Positions 50,862 through 60,077 of a stretch of DNA of 64,000 nucleotides are shown in pieces; the first letter of the stretch is position 1, and each line of letters starts with the position of its first letter. Below the pieces are notes generated by a model. The model searched no databases, was not told the origin of the DNA, and saw only the letters and a list, made by a program, of their open reading frames with translations. The DNA is from SURF-28 sp034521465 (lineage in GTDB: Bacteria; Bacteroidota; Ignavibacteria; Ignavibacteriales; Melioribacteraceae). The DNA is taken from NCBI GenBank assembly GCA_034521465.1, contig JAXHMN010000016.1, forward strand, positions 310,001 to 374,000. The letters are read 5' to 3'. The position numbers were made by a program, and so were the translations under genes.

Positions 50862-51902
50862 ATGACTTACGAATTAACAGAACGTGAAAAATCAATTCTT
50901 CGGTATGTGATTCAGCAGTTTATACTGACTGCAAATCCCGTCGGATCGCGCAATATTGCGAAACGCTATGATATTGGATTATCACCGGCATCGATAAGAA
51001 ATATAATGTCTGATTTAGAGGAGTCCGGTTTCTTAAATCATCCTCACACTTCAGCCGGAAGAGTACCGACAGATAAAGGTTACAGGTTCTATGTTGATTC
51101 TTTAATGGATCCACCGAATCTGCAATCAATTGATAAGGATTTGATTAACAGCGGTCTAGAAGCAATTCACGGCGACACTGATGAAATGTTGAAAATAACA
51201 GCACTGCTTTTGACAAATATAACAAGTCAATTAGCATTAGTTACGTATCCCAAATTTGAACATGCTGTATTAGAAAAAATACAAATTGTTCAACTTTCAT
51301 CCCGAAGAATTTTAGTCGTTGTTACTGTGGAATCCGGGTTTGTAAAAACCATCACTCTCGAAATATCAGTTGATATAGATATGAATAGTATCCGGACGGT
51401 TGAGCAATTCTTAAATGAGCGACTTTCCGGTTTAAAGTTTTCCGAAATTAGAGATACAATTACCGAAAGAGTAAAAGATTTTAATCAAGATGAGTACAAA
51501 CCGATCATAAGAGTATTTTTAGATTCCGTGAACCAACTTTTTGCTGATCAGCACATAACTGATAAATCATTTATAACAGGTACAAAGAACATTCTTAACC
51601 ATCCGGAATTTGAAGATCGTGAACAATTTAAAGGTGTAATTGAGTTAATAGAAGATAAAGATATAATTATTCACGTAACCGAATCAACCCGGACCGGAGA
51701 TATAGATAAAGTATCCATTACGATCGGTTCAGAAAACAGAGAAACAAGATTTTCCGACTACAGCATCGTAACAAAAGAATATAAAGTAGGCGAAGCAACC
51801 GGAACGCTTGGAATCATTGGTCCAAAAAGGATGGAGTATTCAAAAATAGTTGCAACGGTTGCTTACATAGCACAATTATTATCAGAAGAATTAAAGCAAT
51901 AG
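50862..51902 (+). CDS. hrcA: Heat-inducible transcription repressor HrcA
   Basis: Repressor of chaperone genes, 346 residues. The N-terminal winged helix contains LTEREKSILRYVIQQFILTANPVGSRNIAKRYDIGLSPASIRNIMSDLEESGFL and HTSAGRVPTDKGYRFYVDSL, diagnostic of HrcA. The C-terminal GAF-like region is complete. GGAAAG precedes the start. No CIRCE inverted repeat (TTAGCACTC-N9-GAGTGCTAA) was found in the 191 bases upstream. First gene of hrcA-grpE-dnaJ; dnaK is not in the window. Confidence 0.94.
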   Translation: MTYELTEREKSILRYVIQQFILTANPVGSRNIAKRYDIGLSPASIRNIMSDLEESGFLNHPHTSAGRVPTDKGYRFYVDSLMDPPNLQSIDKDLINSGLEAIHGDTDEMLKITALLLTNITSQLALVTYPKFEHAVLEKIQIVQLSSRRILVVVTVESGFVKTITLEISVDIDMNSIRTVEQFLNERLSGLKFSEIRDTITERVKDFNQDEYKPIIRVFLDSVNQLFADQHITDKSFITGTKNILNHPEFEDREQFKGVIELIEDKDIIIHVTESTRTGDIDKVSITIGSENRETRFSDYSIVTKEYKVGEATGTLGIIGPKRMEYSKIVATVAYIAQLLSEELKQ

Positions 51903-51921
51903 AAAAAGAGGTGTTGAAAAA

Positions 51922-52539
51922 ATGAGTAATAAAAAAAATCAAAATCAGGAAAACATCGAAAAGGAAGAGATGAAAAAAGATGATTCGAAAATTGAAATTG
52001 AAAGAAGCGATAACCAAGAATCAGCTGAAACTAACGAAGAAGCAAACAAAGAATCCGAAGCTTCAACCGATAGTAAAATAGAAGAATTACAAATTGAGAT
52101 TTCAAATCTTAAAGATCAACTACTCAGAAAGATAGCTGAGTTTGAAAATTATAAACGCAGGACCGATGTTGATCAAGCGAATTTTGTAAAATATGCCGGC
52201 GAAGCAGTAATCTCAAAATTACTGCCGGTTTACGATGACTTAAGACGTTCAATTGAACATTCGAATTCCGAAAATAGCGATTCGCTTAAGAAAGGAATTG
52301 AGCTTGTGTATGAAAAATTTACAAGAACATTGAAAGAGCTCGGTGTAGAAAAAATTGAAGCAAAAGGGAAAGATTTCGACTTCAATCTTCATGAAGCATT
52401 AATGCAAAAAGAAGTCGAGGGAGTTCCCCCTCATACTGTTGTTGATGAAATTGAACCCGGTTATATGTACAAAGACAAAGTTATAAGACACGCTAAAGTG
52501 ATTGTCAGTCAAGAATCTTCTTCTAACGAAGAGAAATAA
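51922..52539 (+). CDS. grpE: Nucleotide exchange factor GrpE
   Basis: Co-chaperone that releases ADP from DnaK. 205 residues: a highly charged N-terminal tail, a long coiled coil (IEELQIEISNLKDQLLRKIAEFENYKRR), and the C-terminal beta domain with FDFNLHEALMQKEVEGVPPHTVVDEIEPGYMYKDKVIRHAKVIV. It lies between hrcA and dnaJ with 19-base gaps. Confidence 0.95.
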   Translation: MSNKKNQNQENIEKEEMKKDDSKIEIERSDNQESAETNEEANKESEASTDSKIEELQIEISNLKDQLLRKIAEFENYKRRTDVDQANFVKYAGEAVISKLLPVYDDLRRSIEHSNSENSDSLKKGIELVYEKFTRTLKELGVEKIEAKGKDFDFNLHEALMQKEVEGVPPHTVVDEIEPGYMYKDKVIRHAKVIVSQESSSNEEK

Positions 52540-52557
52540 TTTAAGATAAGGATTTAC

Positions 52558-53688
52558 ATGAGTAAACGAGACTACTATGAAGTATTAGGTGTTGAGAAAA
52601 GTGCATCTAAAGATGAAATAAAAAAATCATATAGAAAACTTGCCTTAAAGTTTCACCCGGATAGAAACCCGGATGACAAGGAGGCGGAAGATAAATTTAA
52701 AGAAGCCGCCGAAGCATACGAAGTTTTGAGCAATGACGATAAACGTCAACGTTATGATAGATTTGGTCATAGCGGTATGAAAGGTGGACAAGACTTTCAT
52801 GGGTTTAATGATGTTAATGATATATTCAGTCATTTCTCGGATATCTTCGGGGGAGCTTTCGGCGGAGGGTCATCTATCTTTGACGAATTTTTTGGAGGTA
52901 CCGGTGGAAGAACATCATCAAGAAGTCGCCAGCGAACCGGCGGTACTCCCGGAACAGATTTAAAAGTTACATTAAAATTGACACTCGAAGAGATTGCATC
53001 GGGAACTACTAAAAAAGTTAAGCTGAAAAAACATCTAAAATGTAAAACGTGTAATGGAACAGGCGCTGAAGATTCTGACTCATATCAAACGTGTACTGTT
53101 TGTAATGGAGCCGGTGAAGTAAGACAAGTTTCTCGATCAGTCTTTGGTCAATTTGTAAATATTGCTCCGTGTAATAATTGTAACGGAACGGGTAGAGTAA
53201 TTTCAAAGCGCTGCGGTTCGTGTAAAGGTGAAGGTAGAGTTTATGATGATGCAACTGTAAGGGTTAACGTACCAGCCGGTGTATCTGATAACAGTTACAT
53301 GAGTTTACGCGGCGAAGGAAACGCAGGTAAAAACGGTGGACCTGCCGGCGATCTTATAGCTATATTTAAAGAATTAGAACATGACTTTTTTGAACGTGAT
53401 GGTGACAACGTAATTTATGATTTATTTGTTAGTTATCCTGAAGCAGTGCTCGGTACTGAAGTAGAAGTACCGACATTAAACGGCAGAGCCAAGCTAAAAA
53501 TAGAGCCCGGAATTGAATCGGGTAAATTTTTGAAAATGCGTGAAAAAGGGATACAGCATTTGAACAGTCACGGAGCGGGCGACCAGTTGGTTCGTGTGAA
53601 TATTCATGTCCCAAAGAAAATTTCTTCCAAAGAAAAAGAACTTTTAGAGAGTTTACAGAAGCAAACAAACATAAAAGTACCTGATTAA
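52558..53688 (+). CDS. dnaJ: Chaperone DnaJ
   Basis: Hsp40 of 376 residues. J domain with HPD (KFHPDRNPDDKEAEDKFKEAAEAYEVL), a Gly/Phe-rich linker (about 75-125), a zinc domain with four CxxCxGxG repeats (CKTCNGTG, CTVCNGAG, CNNCNGTG, CGSCKGEG), and C-terminal substrate domains (FFERDGDNVIYDLFVSYPEAVLGTEVEVPTL). Intact. Last of the hrcA-grpE-dnaJ operon. Confidence 0.96.
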   Translation: MSKRDYYEVLGVEKSASKDEIKKSYRKLALKFHPDRNPDDKEAEDKFKEAAEAYEVLSNDDKRQRYDRFGHSGMKGGQDFHGFNDVNDIFSHFSDIFGGAFGGGSSIFDEFFGGTGGRTSSRSRQRTGGTPGTDLKVTLKLTLEEIASGTTKKVKLKKHLKCKTCNGTGAEDSDSYQTCTVCNGAGEVRQVSRSVFGQFVNIAPCNNCNGTGRVISKRCGSCKGEGRVYDDATVRVNVPAGVSDNSYMSLRGEGNAGKNGGPAGDLIAIFKELEHDFFERDGDNVIYDLFVSYPEAVLGTEVEVPTLNGRAKLKIEPGIESGKFLKMREKGIQHLNSHGAGDQLVRVNIHVPKKISSKEKELLESLQKQTNIKVPD

Positions 53689-53694
53689 GGAGGG

Positions 53695-54189
53695 ATGCTT
53701 ATCCGTTTCGAAGAAATTTCGAAAATAATTGGTTTTACAAAAACGGAATTCAGAGTAGTAGTATTTTTAATTGCTTCATTGTTATTGGGAGTAGCATTGC
53801 ATTACTGGGGTTATGAACCAGCAGAAAGTCCGCTCCACACATTTGATTACTCTGAAAGTGACAGCATCTACACTTCTGCGGATATTAGTTTGAAAAATGT
53901 AGAAAAAAGAGTTGATTCTAAGCAGGAACTTTTAGATTTTAGTGTCGATAAATCTGATGAAAGCAAAGCAGGTAACAAAGAGCTTCTTGAAAACAGCATC
54001 AACATTAACACTGCCGATATTGAGCTATTAATGAAATTGCCCGGAGTGGGAATTAAAACTGCCGAAAGAATCGTTCAGCTCAGAAATCAAAGAAGCGGTT
54101 TTACTGAAATTAAAGAAATGTTAGATGTTAAAGGTATCGGCGAAATAAAGTTTAGTAGAATAAAAAAATATATATTTGTTGGTAAGTAA
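53695..54189 (+). CDS. ComEA-like helix-hairpin-helix membrane protein
   Basis: 164 residues: one N-terminal transmembrane helix (about 20-38), a polar linker, and a C-terminal double helix-hairpin-helix domain (NINTADIELLMKLPGVGIKTAERIVQLRNQRSGF). This is the layout of ComEA, which binds incoming DNA outside the inner membrane during natural transformation. AAGGAGG lies just before the ATG, six bases after dnaJ. The next genes look pilus-related, consistent with a DNA-uptake role, which is inferred. Confidence 0.8.
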   Translation: MLIRFEEISKIIGFTKTEFRVVVFLIASLLLGVALHYWGYEPAESPLHTFDYSESDSIYTSADISLKNVEKRVDSKQELLDFSVDKSDESKAGNKELLENSININTADIELLMKLPGVGIKTAERIVQLRNQRSGFTEIKEMLDVKGIGEIKFSRIKKYIFVGK

Positions 54190-54217
54190 ATTAAATTTTT
54201 AATCCGCCGGAGGAAAA

Positions 54218-54778
54218 ATGATTTCTAAGTCTGAACCTTGGTATGTACATGCGATACTTTATGTTATAATTGCTGCGCTTGTTTATGTTCTTATACAAGT
54301 TGCCATAATCAACCCTCAAGAACATCTTGAGCAAGAAAAATATTATAAAGAAGAATCACGAAAACGAATGTTGAATATAAGAGAAGCTCAAATTTTATGG
54401 AATGAAAAGCATGGATCTTACACTGATAACCTAGACAGTTTAATTCACTTTGTAAAAAACGACACATTTGTTACCAAACTAAAAGGCCGAATTGATACAG
54501 TTACTAATCGTTCAAAATATCCTTTCAAAGAACTTTCAGTTGGCGAATTTGTTCCGGAATCACTTTACTGGTCGCCAAAGTCTCATTCGCGTTATATACT
54601 TAAAGCGGATACTTCAATTGAAGTTGACACTGTAGTTAATAGGAGAGGAAATATAGTTCGCATAGATACTCTTATCAATATCGGAAACCGGTACTTGCTC
54701 GAAGATCCTGACGGTTACGGTAAAATTGGTGATATAAATAGTGATGCGTTAATCAATAGTCCTTCTTGGGAAAACTAA
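54218..54778 (+). CDS. Single-pass membrane protein of unknown function, pilus-like context
   Basis: 186 residues; one helix near residues 12-32 (AILYVIIAALVYVLIQVAII) and then a periplasmic part (REAQILWNEKHGSYTDNLDSLIHFV) that resembles the region of pseudopilins following the hydrophobic helix, where relatives have alignment of short helices and aromatic residues. No prepilin peptidase site is seen. CGGAGGA precedes the start. It is followed after four bases by a PilM-like gene. I assign no function. Confidence 0.6.
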   Translation: MISKSEPWYVHAILYVIIAALVYVLIQVAIINPQEHLEQEKYYKEESRKRMLNIREAQILWNEKHGSYTDNLDSLIHFVKNDTFVTKLKGRIDTVTNRSKYPFKELSVGEFVPESLYWSPKSHSRYILKADTSIEVDTVVNRRGNIVRIDTLINIGNRYLLEDPDGYGKIGDINSDALINSPSWEN

Positions 54779-54782
54779 TGCG

Positions 54783-55712
54783 ATGCCATTATTCGAAAAC
54801 CATGTTGGCATTTCGGTTAGCTCAAATAAGCTGCGTTTAGTTGAGTTGATTTTTTCGAATAACGAATTTTATGCGGAGAACGTTGACGAAGTAGATTTAA
54901 CTGAAGAAATTGATGCCAATAATTTTGATGAAAATTCAGTCAATGTTCTCCGTTCTTCATTTAATAAACTCATATCTCAAAACAATCTTAAAAGCAATTT
55001 TGTATCCTTCTGTCTCGATCCCGAATTTTTTGAAATTATTGAAATCCCATACGAAAGTACAATTTTAAGAAATGATTTAACCGATCAATTCCGGTGGGAA
55101 CTGAGTAAACTGAAACCTTCTCTTAACCCTGAAGATTATCTAATTCAAAGTATTGAATTGCAGAGCACAGTTTTCAAGCGTAATAATCAAGCTGCAATCT
55201 TGTTTTTGCATAAAAACATTCTAAGGTTATTAAAGAAAATTTCTGCAGGATCAAATCTTGAACTAAAATATGTAGACTACTCTCATACTGCCGCTAATTT
55301 GTTTTTAAAGTTCTTAAGGTTCCACAAACTTCCGAAGGAATAAGCATACTAAAATCCGAAAGATACATTTCTGTTATTTATCTAACTGACTTAAAACCGG
55401 CTGCTGTTATCAAGAAGCATTATGCTGATGGTGAGTTTGAAAAAGAGATCAAAAAAGTTTTTGAGTATCTGCAACATCATAATATAGAGTTGGAAAAATT
55501 ATCATTCGCTTATTTTTGTCCCAATAAAATTTCAGATAATGAAATAAACACAATTGAAGAACAATTACACTTTACTCCGGATATTATTAGATCCATTTAA
55601 GTCTATCAACTTAAGCAATAATTTTAGTACTAAAGTAGATATCACCGAGAACCCATCCAGATTTGCTTCCGCTGCAGGTGTAGCGCTTAGACTTATTGTA
55701 AACTCATCATGA
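54783..55712 (+). CDS. PilM-like actin-fold protein, two frameshifts
   Basis: Weakly PilM-like cytoplasmic protein: FENHVGISVSSNKLRLVELIF at the start is the phosphate-binding beta-hairpin of such ATPases, followed by LRNDLTDQFRWELSKLKPSLNPEDYLI. The first frame ends at 55343, but continuous coding resumes in another frame (KVPQTSEGISILKSERYISVIYLTDLKPAAVIKKH), with one A missing near 55318, and again after 55595 (LDPFKSINLSNNFSTKVD), ending with the ASAAGVALRLI motif typical of PilM C-termini. The stop overlaps the rsmD start. About 309 residues when repaired. No other pilus genes lie within the window. Confidence 0.6.
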
Positions 55713-56277
55713 GAATTATTTCGGGGAAATATCGAGGGCGTACGATCAAGACGCCTAATCCAAAGTATACCAGACCCACAACAGATATGGTGAAAGAATC
55801 AATCTTCAATATGCTGCAGAATTCAATCGACTTTTACGCTATTACTGTGTTAGATATTTATGCCGGTTCCGGATCTTTGGGATTGGAAGCGCTCAGCAGA
55901 GGAGCATCGGAGGTGCATTTTGTTGAACAGAATTTTTCGGTAAGTAAAGTTCTTTACTCAAATATAAAGTTGCTGGAAGCAGATGCAAACTGTAAAATTA
56001 TTAAACGAAGCGCGTATAAATTTTCTAATTCTGAAAAACATAACAGATATGATCTGGTTCTTGCCGATCCACCCTTTTTAAGGATGATGTTCATTTGGTT
56101 TTTAAAAACTTGATCGAACGAGATTTCTTAAACAAACACGGAATCTTAATTGTTGAAAGATCGGTGCAGACAAAAGAAAAGGATATTGAAGCATTCGGAA
56201 TTGAACCAAAAAAGAAAATCGGCGACAGCTTAATTTATTGGTATGATGCAAACAACAAAGTTGCACTTGGGAATTAA
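55709..56277 (+). CDS. rsmD: 16S rRNA (guanine(966)-N(2))-methyltransferase, one frameshift
   Basis: RsmD methylates 16S rRNA. The N-terminal block RIISGKYRGRTIKTPN and PTTDMVKESIFNMLQN are diagnostic; motif I is VLDIYAGSGSLGLEALSRGA, and the catalytic motif is LVLADPPF. One T is missing from a T-run near 56086; adding it gives DPPFFKDDVHLVFKNLIERDFL, joining the remaining C-terminal part. About 189 residues, standard. Its start overlaps the PilM-like stop. Confidence 0.92.
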
Positions 56278-56352
56278 ATATCGATAGAATCGAATGATTT
56301 TTTCAACCAAAATTAATTCACTATATTTTGGAAAAAAGAAAGTGAGTATTCA

Positions 56353-56832
56353 ATGCGAAAAGTTATCTACCCCGGCACTTTTGATCCTGTTACAAACGGG
56401 CACATTGACATTGTAGATAGAGCTACAGATCTATTCGATGAAGTTGTAGTAACTGTTGCTCAAAATCCTTCCAAGACATGCTTGTTTTCAACCGAAGAAA
56501 GAGTTGAAATGTTACTAGAGAGTTTGAGTGGATATGATAAAGTAAAAGTAGATTCTTTTAACGGTTTAGTTGTTGATCATGCGAAGGAAGTTGGTGCTGT
56601 AGGAATTATTCGCGGACTTCGTGCTGTGAGTGATTTTGAGTATGAATTTCAGATGGCACTGATGAACAGGAAGTTAGATGACGATCTACGGACAATTTTC
56701 CTCATGCCGCATGAAAAATATACTTATCTAAACTCAACTATAATAAGAAATTTAGCTCAATTTCATAGCGACGTTAGTGATTTTGTTACACCGTTTGTTG
56801 TTGAAAAACTCAAAGAGAAATTCGGTTATTAG
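56353..56832 (+). CDS. coaD: Phosphopantetheine adenylyltransferase
   Basis: Fourth step of coenzyme A synthesis. 159 residues. Motifs: YPGTFDPVTNGHIDIVDRA (TNGH nucleotide motif), IIRGLRAVSDFEYEFQMALMN and YLNSTIIRNLAQF. Intact. The end overlaps by four bases the convergent small membrane protein gene. Confidence 0.95.
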   Translation: MRKVIYPGTFDPVTNGHIDIVDRATDLFDEVVVTVAQNPSKTCLFSTEERVEMLLESLSGYDKVKVDSFNGLVVDHAKEVGAVGIIRGLRAVSDFEYEFQMALMNRKLDDDLRTIFLMPHEKYTYLNSTIIRNLAQFHSDVSDFVTPFVVEKLKEKFGY

Positions 56833-57044
56833 GTATTGAGAGCAAGCAAGATCCAAATAAAATGGAATATCACAAAATAAAAATAGCCGAAGATAAGAAC
56901 ACGCCACCAATATCTATGGCGCTTTCTGGTAGGATCATAACTGCCTGCTTTTTTAACGAGATACAATCCAATTGAGAAGCATATCCCGCCAACACCGTAA
57001 AGATAGATGAACGGCAACCAGACATTAAAAAATGAAGTAGACAC
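56829..57044 (-). CDS. Small membrane protein, paralogue of the symporter-linked protein at 59865-60077
   Basis: About 71 residues with two predicted helices. The GTG start at 57044 has GGAG six to seven bases upstream and gives a protein aligned from its first residues with the paralogue; an in-frame ATG at 57080 would add twelve residues. Shared features: FN.WLPFIYLYGVGGI, a KR-H-R basic loop, and IFGYFYFV.FH..WI. No known domain recognised. The copy lies alone here, between coaD and def, in the opposite direction. Confidence 0.7.
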   Translation of the reverse strand: MSTSFFNVWLPFIYLYGVGGICFSIGLYLVKKAGSYDPTRKRHRYWWRVLIFGYFYFVIFHFIWILLALNT

Positions 57045-57120
57045 AATTGCTCCAAAAATGTGGCGAGAAAATCTAATCAAGGGATAGTTTATTTACAAGA
57101 GAATTTTTTGGGAGAATTAG

Positions 57121-57648
57121 ATGACGAAGCTGTTGGAAATTGCCCAACTAGGTAATCCCGTTTTGAGAATTAAAACTTCGGTAGTTACCGGTATTAATCA
57201 ATCGATAATACAATTAATCGAAGACATGAAGTGGACAGTCAACACAGTCAATGGTGTCGGCATTGCAGCACCGCAAGTATTTGAATCCAAAAGAATTTTT
57301 ATAATTGCTTCAAAGCCAAATGAGCGGTATCCAAACGCCCCTTTTCTTGAACCGGTAGCAATGATTAATCCTGAGATCAAAGAATTATCAAGCGAATTAG
57401 AAAAAGATTGGGAAGGATGTCTTAGCATTCCCGGCATAAGAGGGTTAGTCCCACGATCGAAACATCTTGTTATTGAATATACAAACCGGGCTGGTGAGAG
57501 GATCATTAAAAAGTATAGCGATTTTATTGCGAGAGTTATTCAACATGAATTCGATCATCTAGAAGGAATTATGTTTTTAGATAGATTAGAAAGCAACAAA
57601 GATCTCGTATCAGAGTTTGAGTATCAAAGAATTATAACTGGTAAATAA
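57121..57648 (+). CDS. def: Peptide deformylase
   Basis: Removes the formyl group from nascent proteins. 175 residues with the three motifs: GVGIAAPQV, EGCLSIPG (metal Cys), and HEFDHLEGI (HExxH). Intact and followed immediately by a rho-independent terminator. Confidence 0.95.
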   Translation: MTKLLEIAQLGNPVLRIKTSVVTGINQSIIQLIEDMKWTVNTVNGVGIAAPQVFESKRIFIIASKPNERYPNAPFLEPVAMINPEIKELSSELEKDWEGCLSIPGIRGLVPRSKHLVIEYTNRAGERIIKKYSDFIARVIQHEFDHLEGIMFLDRLESNKDLVSEFEYQRIITGK

Positions 57649-57673
57649 AAATCCCGCCGAAGCGGGATTTTTT
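57647..57673 (+). terminator. Rho-independent terminator after def
   Basis: Stem AATCCCGC-CGAA-GCGGGATT with a T7 run starting right after the stop codon of the deformylase gene; the A-run on the other side also lets it act for the convergent symporter gene. Confidence 0.85.
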
Positions 57674-57677
57674 ATCT

Positions 57678-57705
57678 CATATCTTGATACTCGATACTCA
57701 AATCT
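57678..57705. repeat. GATACTCGATACT-type short repeat in intergenic space
   Basis: The 16 bases at 57683-57698 (CTTGATACTCGATACT) equal bases 5029-5044 in the sorting-domain coding sequence of T9SS unit C. Located between def and the symporter gene. Confidence 0.55.
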
Positions 57706-57710
57706 AAAAG

Positions 57711-59861
57711 TTACATTTCTTTTTCTACTTCAAGCGGTTTACCTTCAACAAATTGTCCATCAAGAAGATGTTCGTTATTTATATAAATAAGACCATCTTC
57801 GTTATGTGGTTCTCCAACCATTGAGTGGGCAGATTTTAAACCACCGAAAAATCCTCTGGCGTCGCACATATAAACAAGGTCGCCAATTTCGGCTTTCATC
57901 TTTTCCATATCATTTACTGAAAGATTTACAGTGTCCTCTTCACCCTCTTTCACTTTCCAGCTAACTTTTACTTTCTCGCCTTCTTTGTTGTTAACTTTAC
58001 CGCCTTTAAACCATTCTTTAGCTTGATTGATAGACCACACTGTTAATCCTAGTGTGTTCTGGTCTTGGTTATACTTAACATAATAAGTAACCGATAGTGA
58101 AACCAAAACCGACACTAACAATCCAAGAATGATCATCAAAGCAATCATTGAAGGTTCGGAGGGTTGAACACCAAAAATGTTTTTTGCAAATGCGACAATT
58201 ATAAAGGAAATCACCGATACAGTTGTAATACCTGCCATTATGCTTTTACCGTTCGGCATTGCTTTAATTCTATTTACGGTCCTAACTTGAAGTCCGGTAG
58301 TAAATGTTATTATTACCCCGACGGCAGAACATACAAAAATATTATAAAGTGCACGAATATATGAATAAGGATGTGCCGGGTCCATTTCAATTCCATGATC
58401 AAAAGGTGCGATCAGAACACCCGGGTATTTAGCGCCAAGCAACATTAAAGCAACTCCACCGACAAAAGTAGATATAACAGCAGCCGGAGTGAACCGCTTC
58501 CAAAAAATTCCAAGAAAGATTGCAACTACTAATGGAGGCGTTAATGTAGAATGAAAATAACCGTGTGCTTCATAAACCGTTGGGAAATTTTTAAATGCGA
58601 GAACTCCTATTACACCAAGCGTTGTAATTGCTGTAGATGCAACGCGAGCAGCATAAAGCTCTTTCTTATCTGTATCTTTTTGTGAAAGTACCTTCGATTT
58701 AAACCACTTTTTAACGGGACGGTGAACATCATTTATATAAATTGCGGCGGTTGCGTTGATCAATGTATCTACCGTGGACATTAACGCCGCAGTTAATGCA
58801 GCCATTATAAATCCAAACACACCCGGGAGGGCAACAATGTTTGCAACAACAACAAAGATCTGATCAGGAGATGTATTTGGTGGAACCGTTGCTGGATCGG
58901 CAACCGAAATTGCTTTGCCTAACCAACCGGCGCCGCCGACAACCACTGCGGAAAGTGGCAGCATGAATAAAATATTAAACGTAGCTGCTTTTCTTCCTTC
59001 ATCAACACTTTTTGTAGCCATGAACCTCATAATCAGACCCATATTCATAAATAGGAACCCGATTGATCCGGCTATACCATCCTGCCAAAAGATTCCGACA
59101 AAGTTAAAACTCGACGGCTCATTAAATTTAGCAAGCGGTAATTTCCATTCGGTTGGGAGTAAATTCCAAAACACATCAAAACCACCGATGTAATCTAACC
59201 CAAGGAAGAACAATAAAAATCCCGCAAATAAAAGAATAAAACCTTGCAGAAGATCTGTGAAGATAACAGCTGTCTGACCGCCAAATGTAATATACACTCC
59301 GGTTATAATTGCAATTACAATTACAACACCCATTAATGTTATATCGAAATTTGCACCAAAGAGAGCAAAATTTTCGGGAAGCATAGGAAGAGCTGCTTTA
59401 CCCAAAGTTAAAAAACCGATACTGATATAACCAATCATGTAAAGTAAAAGTAAAAGTGTCGCCAAAAATCTGGCTGATGGGCTGAACCGCTTTTCAAAAT
59501 ATTCCGGGATTGATCTTATCTTGGTATAAACAATAATTGGAAGCCAACCAAAAAGGAAAAACGGAATAAAGAACCAATCATTAATGTAGGTCATTGTAGA
59601 AGAAAGCCCGTGTTCAAAACCTTTTGCAGAATATTTAACGAAGCTATGACTTCCAACTCCGGTCGCAACAATTGAAAAGGCAATTAGCCACCACTTAAAT
59701 CTTCTACCACCGAAAAAGAAATCTTTTGTGCTACGATTGTATTTACCGAAGTAACTTCCAAATCCCATAATTAACAGGAAGTATACAACCATCACAATCC
59801 AGTCGGTTTGACTACCTATGTTATGAAAGGTCTCGAGTTTAGGTGTAGGTACTGTTTCCAT
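57711..59861 (-). CDS. Sodium:solute symporter (SSS family) with soluble C-terminal tail
   Basis: Polytopic transporter of 716 residues with 13-14 helices. Family features: DWIVMVVYFLLIMGFGSYFG, STKDFFFGGR, GGQTAVIFTDLLQGFILLFAG, TAALMSTVDTLINATAAIYIND and a sodium-site-like FSIVATGVGSHSFV. A tail of about 130 residues after residue 590, with charged GKVNNKEGEKVKVSW and GDLVYMCDARGFFGGLKSAHS, is unlike the usual short tail and may be cytoplasmic regulatory or an extra domain. Substrate unknown. It starts three bases after the small membrane gene, so the two are co-expressed. Confidence 0.88.
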   Translation of the reverse strand: METVPTPKLETFHNIGSQTDWIVMVVYFLLIMGFGSYFGKYNRSTKDFFFGGRRFKWWLIAFSIVATGVGSHSFVKYSAKGFEHGLSSTMTYINDWFFIPFFLFGWLPIIVYTKIRSIPEYFEKRFSPSARFLATLLLLLYMIGYISIGFLTLGKAALPMLPENFALFGANFDITLMGVVIVIAIITGVYITFGGQTAVIFTDLLQGFILLFAGFLLFFLGLDYIGGFDVFWNLLPTEWKLPLAKFNEPSSFNFVGIFWQDGIAGSIGFLFMNMGLIMRFMATKSVDEGRKAATFNILFMLPLSAVVVGGAGWLGKAISVADPATVPPNTSPDQIFVVVANIVALPGVFGFIMAALTAALMSTVDTLINATAAIYINDVHRPVKKWFKSKVLSQKDTDKKELYAARVASTAITTLGVIGVLAFKNFPTVYEAHGYFHSTLTPPLVVAIFLGIFWKRFTPAAVISTFVGGVALMLLGAKYPGVLIAPFDHGIEMDPAHPYSYIRALYNIFVCSAVGVIITFTTGLQVRTVNRIKAMPNGKSIMAGITTVSVISFIIVAFAKNIFGVQPSEPSMIALMIILGLLVSVLVSLSVTYYVKYNQDQNTLGLTVWSINQAKEWFKGGKVNNKEGEKVKVSWKVKEGEEDTVNLSVNDMEKMKAEIGDLVYMCDARGFFGGLKSAHSMVGEPHNEDGLIYINNEHLLDGQFVEGKPLEVEKEM

Positions 59862-59864
59862 AGA

Positions 59865-60077
59865 TTAAAAGTGTAATGCTGCTATTATCCATAATGCATG
59901 AAAAAAAACGAAGTAAAAATAGCCGAAGATACTTACAAAAAACCACTTCCTGTGTCGCTTCAATTTAAGATTCAGTGAACCGCTTTTTGTAACAATGATC
60001 ATTCCGATAAGAAATGCGATTCCTCCAACTCCATAAAGATAAATGAATGGTAACCAAGAATTAAAAAATGACGGCAT
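59865..60077 (-). CDS. Small membrane protein immediately upstream of the SSS symporter
   Basis: 70 residues with two predicted helices; begins MPSFFNSWLPFIYLYGVGGIAF, includes LKLKRHRKWFFVSIFGYFYFVFFHALWII. It is the paralogue of the protein at 56829-57044 and lies three bases upstream of the transporter, an arrangement that suggests a small accessory subunit of the symporter. It does not match the DUF4212-type small subunit by eye. The role is inference from gene order. Confidence 0.7.
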   Translation of the reverse strand: MPSFFNSWLPFIYLYGVGGIAFLIGMIIVTKSGSLNLKLKRHRKWFFVSIFGYFYFVFFHALWIIAALHF

